From a bacterium (GTDB taxonomy: Bacteria > Bdellovibrionota_B > Oligoflexia > Silvanigrellales > Silvanigrellaceae): a stretch of 64,000 nucleotides of DNA. The translations under genes and the position numbers were made by a program. Below the pieces are notes generated by a model, which did no database searches, was not told the DNA's origin, and was given only the letters and a program-made list of their open reading frames with translations. This document shows positions 59,613 to 64,000 of this stretch, piece after piece (position 1 is the stretch's first letter; every line of letters begins with the position of its first letter). Location of the stretch: positions 1 to 64,000 of the forward strand of contig RGDM01000005.1 in assembly GCA_009918675.1 (NCBI GenBank), given 5' to 3'.

Positions 59613-60731
59613 TTAATTTGATGAAGCGCGACCTGCTGCATCTTCGGTCTTTTCACCCGAGCCAGCGGCTTTTTGTTTCGCATTTTCTGCTTTCGCCGCC
59701 TCTTCCTGACTCTGCAACTTGCTCAGGAGATTTCGAGCTTTCGAATCAAAATCAACAAGCGAACCCGGTGCATCATTATATTTTTCTAAAAGTGAAATAG
59801 CTTCATTGCGTTTTGCGGGAATTTCGGAGAGTGCAAGTGCAAGATTCCAAAGTGCACGCCGATCGCTTGGACGTGCACGTTGCACAGCGCGAAGATAATC
59901 CAAAGCTTCCTCTGTTTTTCCAGACTGCCGATAAGCAATCCCAAGCGCGGCTTTAACGTTGAGGTTGCCAGTGCTCGAGTCTTTGAGTTTGTTTAATTGA
60001 CCCAGAGCACCCTCATGGTCGCCTGCTTTGAGAGCAAAAAAAGCGAGTGTTAGAATCGCAGGCTCATAGTTCAGCTTGGCAGCCTCTCGAAAGGCGGCCA
60101 TGGCCAAAACAGTCTTCTTTTCTGTAAAGAACATTAAACCACGCGCATGCAGAACCGCTGCGTTCACTTTTTCCTTACCTTTGCCAACCGTCTCTGCACT
60201 ATCAAGTAAATACTGCATCATTCCAAAATCGCGGCGCAGCAGTGCCGTGTAGGCACATTCGATTAATATCCATGGATCGCGAGAAGATGCTGTCGAACCG
60301 CGCTTTTCAAGAACCGAAAGGAAGTCTCGACTGGTTCCGGAAAGGCGCCTAAAAACAAGGTAAGAAATAAGCGAACCGCCATCATCGTTGTGATCACGAT
60401 AGACTTGCTCAAGATCTCGCAACACATCTTCGAGTTTTGCTTGCGGAATTTGTCCTGAAAAGCTCTCTTCATTCGAAAGTGTTGTTGTGGTAAACACAAC
60501 CGCCGATTGCGAAAATGTTTGCCCTTTATTTGGCGCGGGAGTTTGCGCACGTTCATTTTTTGCTGCTTCAGTTTTTTTCGCTGAGCGTGCTGCTGGTTTG
60601 GCATCTTCACCACTCTCATCCGATGCCTTTGCCGCAGTGGTTGCACTTTGCGAATCCGTTGACGCGCAACCGGAAAGCAATGCTAAACAAGCAAATGGAA
60701 CCAAAAATAAGGTAGAAGTCCAAGTCTTCAT
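59613..60731 (-). CDS. TPR-repeat lipoprotein
   Basis: A 372-residue predicted lipoprotein: lipobox LLSGC with Cys22, an Ala/Ser/Lys-rich linker to ~75, then several TPR-like repeats (e.g. VNAAVLHARGLMFFTEKKTVLAMAAFREAAK, VKAALGIAYRQSGKTEEALDYLRAVQRARPSDRRALWNLALAL) and a charged tail. It lies between the FHA and giant TPR genes with 16 and 3 bases spacing. It may correspond to the AglT/GltE-like lipoprotein of Glt-type complexes, by context. Confidence 0.82.
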   Translation of the reverse strand: MKTWTSTLFLVPFACLALLSGCASTDSQSATTAAKASDESGEDAKPAARSAKKTEAAKNERAQTPAPNKGQTFSQSAVVFTTTTLSNEESFSGQIPQAKLEDVLRDLEQVYRDHNDDGGSLISYLVFRRLSGTSRDFLSVLEKRGSTASSRDPWILIECAYTALLRRDFGMMQYLLDSAETVGKGKEKVNAAVLHARGLMFFTEKKTVLAMAAFREAAKLNYEPAILTLAFFALKAGDHEGALGQLNKLKDSSTGNLNVKAALGIAYRQSGKTEEALDYLRAVQRARPSDRRALWNLALALSEIPAKRNEAISLLEKYNDAPGSLVDFDSKARNLLSKLQSQEEAAKAENAKQKAAGSGEKTEDAAGRASSN

Positions 60732-60734
60732 GAT

Positions 60735-63700
60735 TTAACCCTTCGGCTCAAGAGCGGATTTGACTTTTGAAGTGTCGATCACCTCTGTGCCAACAAAGAG
60801 CGCTTCTGGAATCCATTCCTCGGGCTTGCGGAATTTAGTCGGCTCCAAGCGTGCCATTGCCGCCAAAACTCTTTGACCATAATCAGTATAAATAACGAAT
60901 TTCGAGATAACTTCGATTCCGCTACCATAGTAATCTCTTGCCTTTTTCTGCAGCTGCACGCCCAATTCTGCGAGTTTTGCTTTGACCTTCTGCCAACCTT
61001 CACCACTGATGCCTGGAGGCTGAGGAGGATTCAGCAATTCAGATGCAACAATCTCGTGTGCGTAGCCAATAATATAGAGGCTTGCGACCGACCACTCGGC
61101 ATCGCCGATGTTCTGAGCGATTGCACTGAAACGATCTGTCAGTTTCTTAAGCTCGGCGTTACGTTTCATGATATTTTGTTGAAACTCAGCACCAGACTTG
61201 CCTCCCGAAAGTGACTCGCGGCGAAATTTTTCGAGCGCCGGAAATTCTTGAGCAAAGCGAATCGCGGCAACGAAAGACAGGGCTGGACCGGACACTGCCT
61301 TTTTATTGCCTTCATAAAGTCTAACAATCTGCTGTTGAGCTGTTGAAACTTTACCTGCATTGCCAGCTTTTCGCGCCGCTTCTTCGATGCGATGCCAGAT
61401 TTCAATCTTCTCAGAGGTTGTCGCGGACAATCGCAGCAATGTCTTCTCTGCGAAATCCCAAAATTCTTGATAGCGGCCGGATCGTTCAAGCACGCCACCC
61501 AATGAATCCGCAGCTGAAGACGCTGCTGGTCCGCCGCCGGCAATAACTTTAGGACACACCTCCCGCGCCCGCTCGGCCTGCGACAAAGCCTCATAATACG
61601 CACAAGCTCCGGCAAAAATTTTGCCAGCCTTTGGAGAATTCGGAAAACGCCCCAGATACATGCGCGCGTAATTCACGGCTGTTTGCAATTGCAAACGCCC
61701 CGCGGACATATCAATGATCTCGAGCATTGCTTCACCGACGAGTTCGCTTTTCGGATAGTCAGAGATCACTCGCTGATAAGCTTGCACAGATTTATCAAGT
61801 TTATTTGATTTCTTGTAGTTGACACCTGCGTTAAACCAAGCGGTATCGGCTTTCGCATAGGTGCGGTCGGACGCAAGCTTTTCAAACTCCTGCGCAGCCT
61901 GCTCAAACTTTCCGCCTGTTTCAAGCTCTTTGAGCTCATCAAAGCGATTCGCTCGCTTGATGTCAGCGAGCCGCTTACCCAGATCACCGGTTGCAAGCGC
62001 CGGCATAGCAAGAAGATTATTTGTCACTGTCAGCAGTTTCTTCTTGTCATTTTTGGCCAAAAGCAGAAGAAACTCTGCAGCCATTGTGCCTTCCTTCTTT
62101 CCAGCCCTCTCTTTGGCAAGCACCGTCAAGCGCTTTTCCGCCTGAGCTGGGTTGTTCGTTTTCAGATAAATTTCCGCAGTATCCAACTGGCAATCAAGAG
62201 TCCCGGGTTTGCGCGGAAATTGAATCATAAAGGAATCGCAGACGTCCACATAATCTTGTAGATCTTTGCTTACTGCACGTTGCGGCTGTTCGAGCTTAAA
62301 TTGCTGAGTTCGAAGCACCGCCATATCTTTTTGCACGATAAAATAAGCAGATGTGCGCTGATACTCAAATGCCTTTTCGAAACGCTGAGGATCTGATGCT
62401 TTGAGATCCTTATTCGCAGTGAAAGACGCAAATGATTTTTCAGCATCGCGGAATTGATCGCGTGCGTACTGAAGCTCACCTAAGAGAAACCTAATTTCGA
62501 AAGCTTCTTTGCGATTTTGATAGGTTGCAAGGTAAATCTTGTAGCCCTTGATTGCCTGTTCAAGATAATAAGCACTCTTGTCCTTTTGTCCGAGAAAATG
62601 CATTTTTTTGGCATAAGTATAGCCAACGTTATGGATCTTCTCCTTCAAATCCTTCAACTCAGGCTGTTGTTCATTGGCCTTCGCCCAGGGCGACTCCGGA
62701 CTAAACGATTTGTTCAGTTCAACGACTTCCTTCCACATGAGGCTTTTGTCGTTTTTAAGATTTGCAGTATCGACAATTTGAATTTGCAGTTCGGCAGAGC
62801 GCACGTCGTTAGGCTTGCGAGCGATGTATGTTTTCAATACCCGCACACTTTCGTCGTATTCACCTTTATCTTGCAGCAAATTTGCAAGCTTGTTGAACAA
62901 ATCGCCCATGCTCTTGTCGCTTGCGTGCTTGCCCACATAATCGAGGGCCGCATCAATTTCCTTCAACTCAACAAACGCCAGCAGCATGTCACGAACGGAT
63001 TCATCCTTGAGGCGAACTCGCGAGCCTTTGTTAAGAGAGTCGGACGAGGCAGAAAGAGAAACAACCAATTTCCATTTATCGAGTGCTTTGCTGAATTGCT
63101 GGAGATTAAATAAACACCAGGCAATCTTGAACTCTGCCCAAGGACGAATGGGCGCTCGCGTGTATCGTACAACTTCCTGAAAGGAGGTCATTGCCTTTTG
63201 AAAGTCGAGCTTTGAAAAATAATACTCGCCCAACGCATAGTGAGAATCTGCGACTCTTTTGCTATTTGGGAACTTCTGCACAAGGCGACTATAGTATTGT
63301 GCCGCTTCCTTGCTTTGACCCAGCTGGTCGAATGCATAGGCAAGCTGAAATGTGACTTCATCGATTCCGCGATTTTCAGGATATTCAGTCACAAATTGCT
63401 GACAGCGCTGAATAACCTTGCTCACCCACATTCTGCTTGCGGTCATGCTGAACTTTGGCTCAACTCCACGACGGCCGCCTTCGTCCCAGCGTTTCCAAGC
63501 CTCATCGTAGGAACGTGTCTCATTAAAAAAAGTCAGAAGCGATTTTTGATGCAAACTTTCAATCAACCGCTTCATAATTTCAGGGCGTTGATCAGATTTG
63601 CGTGGCAACTTACCTACCAACGGCTCCATATAGCGAATTTCGTTGTCGAGTGCAGAACCAAGATTTTTCTCAATTGAAACCGTTTCAAATTCACTGCGTC

Positions 63701-63923
63701 CAAAACTACCGCCTTTAGCTTCGCGCTTTTCACGCTCCGATTTTCCTTGCTTTCGTTTTTTATCGACCTCATTGTCTGTTCGCTCTTTCACAGTGACCTG
63801 CTGAGGTGCGGCGTTCACTTTTGTTTGTGCAGAACCGCCCAAAGAACTGGGCCCGGCCGCATGAGCAGATCCTGCTGCAACCATCACAAATGCCACCGAA
63901 CATAGGCTAATTGACTTTTTCAT
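60735..63923 (-). CDS. Giant periplasmic TPR protein
   Basis: A 1062-residue exported protein with a signal peptide ending AHA-AGPSS (cleavage after ~22) and many TPR-like units (e.g. VTFQLAYAFDQLGQSKEAAQYYSRLVQKFPNSKRVADSHYALGEYYFSKLDFQKAMTSF, TAWFNAGVNYKKSNKLDKSVQAYQRVISDYPKSELVGEAML). Such arrays scaffold complexes. The length and position before a TPR lipoprotein and an FHA-AgmX/PglI protein recall GltD-like proteins of the Myxococcus Glt complex. AAGGTC stands ~8 bases before the ATG. It is the first gene of the operon. Confidence 0.85.
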   Translation of the reverse strand: MKKSISLCSVAFVMVAAGSAHAAGPSSLGGSAQTKVNAAPQQVTVKERTDNEVDKKRKQGKSEREKREAKGGSFGRSEFETVSIEKNLGSALDNEIRYMEPLVGKLPRKSDQRPEIMKRLIESLHQKSLLTFFNETRSYDEAWKRWDEGGRRGVEPKFSMTASRMWVSKVIQRCQQFVTEYPENRGIDEVTFQLAYAFDQLGQSKEAAQYYSRLVQKFPNSKRVADSHYALGEYYFSKLDFQKAMTSFQEVVRYTRAPIRPWAEFKIAWCLFNLQQFSKALDKWKLVVSLSASSDSLNKGSRVRLKDESVRDMLLAFVELKEIDAALDYVGKHASDKSMGDLFNKLANLLQDKGEYDESVRVLKTYIARKPNDVRSAELQIQIVDTANLKNDKSLMWKEVVELNKSFSPESPWAKANEQQPELKDLKEKIHNVGYTYAKKMHFLGQKDKSAYYLEQAIKGYKIYLATYQNRKEAFEIRFLLGELQYARDQFRDAEKSFASFTANKDLKASDPQRFEKAFEYQRTSAYFIVQKDMAVLRTQQFKLEQPQRAVSKDLQDYVDVCDSFMIQFPRKPGTLDCQLDTAEIYLKTNNPAQAEKRLTVLAKERAGKKEGTMAAEFLLLLAKNDKKKLLTVTNNLLAMPALATGDLGKRLADIKRANRFDELKELETGGKFEQAAQEFEKLASDRTYAKADTAWFNAGVNYKKSNKLDKSVQAYQRVISDYPKSELVGEAMLEIIDMSAGRLQLQTAVNYARMYLGRFPNSPKAGKIFAGACAYYEALSQAERAREVCPKVIAGGGPAASSAADSLGGVLERSGRYQEFWDFAEKTLLRLSATTSEKIEIWHRIEEAARKAGNAGKVSTAQQQIVRLYEGNKKAVSGPALSFVAAIRFAQEFPALEKFRRESLSGGKSGAEFQQNIMKRNAELKKLTDRFSAIAQNIGDAEWSVASLYIIGYAHEIVASELLNPPQPPGISGEGWQKVKAKLAELGVQLQKKARDYYGSGIEVISKFVIYTDYGQRVLAAMARLEPTKFRKPEEWIPEALFVGTEVIDTSKVKSALEPKG

Positions 63924-63967
63924 TTCGATTTGACCTTATTACTGCTTCCGGCACATTTCGAATCTAT

Positions 63968-63973
63968 ATTATA
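63968..63973 (-). promoter_or_regulatory. Candidate -10 for the TPR-FHA operon
   Basis: The minus strand reads TATAAT (63973-63968), placing a transcription start near 63961, about 38 bases before the giant TPR gene. No good -35 lies at 16-18 bases within the window. Confidence 0.4.
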
Positions 63974-64000
63974 GACGTAGGCGCCCAATTCATCTTCCCA

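Noticed and set aside
1-64000. tRNA, rRNA, insertion sequences, prophage or defence systems
   Set aside because: I saw no tRNA-like cloverleaf, transposase, integrase, phage or nuclease gene. A covariance-model scan would be needed to exclude small RNAs.

Overview
The window reads as ordinary chromosome of a free-living Gram-negative bacterium, not a mobile island. Base composition is moderate (a little under half G+C by eye). I found no tRNA, rRNA, CRISPR array, insertion sequence or phage gene. Many lipoboxes, LolC/E-like and LolD-like ABC parts, beta-barrel proteins, ExbB/ExbD, an FHA-AgmX/PglI protein with large TPR partners, an RCC1-repeat lipoprotein and a multi-operon chemotaxis set together suggest Bdellovibrionota (Oligoflexia-like) or a relative of the Myxococcota. 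That placement is an inference from gene content.

Layout. 1-7.4 kb: dapB, then a minus-strand chaperone module (variant Hsp70, a 480-residue unknown, a J-like protein without HPD), a thioesterase/phosphatase pair and rlmN. 7.5-12 kb: a long DUF4301 protein with a small partner, then glutamate-cysteine ligase. 12-16 kb: exbB-exbD, an aldo/keto reductase and a LolC/E permease. 16-24.8 kb: clpB followed by a lipoprotein, ABC ATPase, double-length FtsX permease and AttH-like lipocalin (AttEFGH-like), then a VWA lipoprotein. 24.8-30.2 kb: a repeat lipoprotein, an OB-like lipoprotein, and a CheW/CheA operon. 30.3-37 kb: maf, yggS, a cytoplasmic subtilase, cdsA, two envelope proteins and class II DAHP synthase. 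37-43.9 kb: the main chemotaxis cluster cheR, REC-CheA, cheW, a CheD-CheB fusion with a dead esterase, and intact cheB, with a divergent cheW. 44-53.2 kb: a beta-barrel protein, the RCC1 giant, and galT-galK-GH42 beta-galactosidase. 53.2-57.3 kb: a DsbA-like protein, DUF2058, a DnaA-box-bearing intergenic region, a STAS/zinc protein, an RlmB-type methylase and a LytM lipoprotein. 57.6-64 kb: an FHA-AgmX/PglI protein, a TPR lipoprotein and a giant TPR protein.

How the genes work together. The chemotaxis genes encode two kinase systems with several CheW couplers and adaptation enzymes, but no receptor or free CheY, so their partners lie elsewhere. ExbB/ExbD could energise a TonB-like or Glt-like envelope machine to which the FHA/TPR genes at the right end belong. 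galT-galK-GH42 form a cytosolic galactoside-use operon without galE or a transporter.

The most unusual points are the CheD-pseudoCheB fusion next to a working CheB, the Hsp70 module with a J-like protein that has lost HPD, a possible DnaA-bound region at 54.9-55.3 kb, motility-sigma-like promoter pairs, and several hairpins that would mask ribosome binding sites. Start codons were chosen by Shine-Dalgarno spacing, signal peptides and family N-termini, and several differ from the longest open frame.
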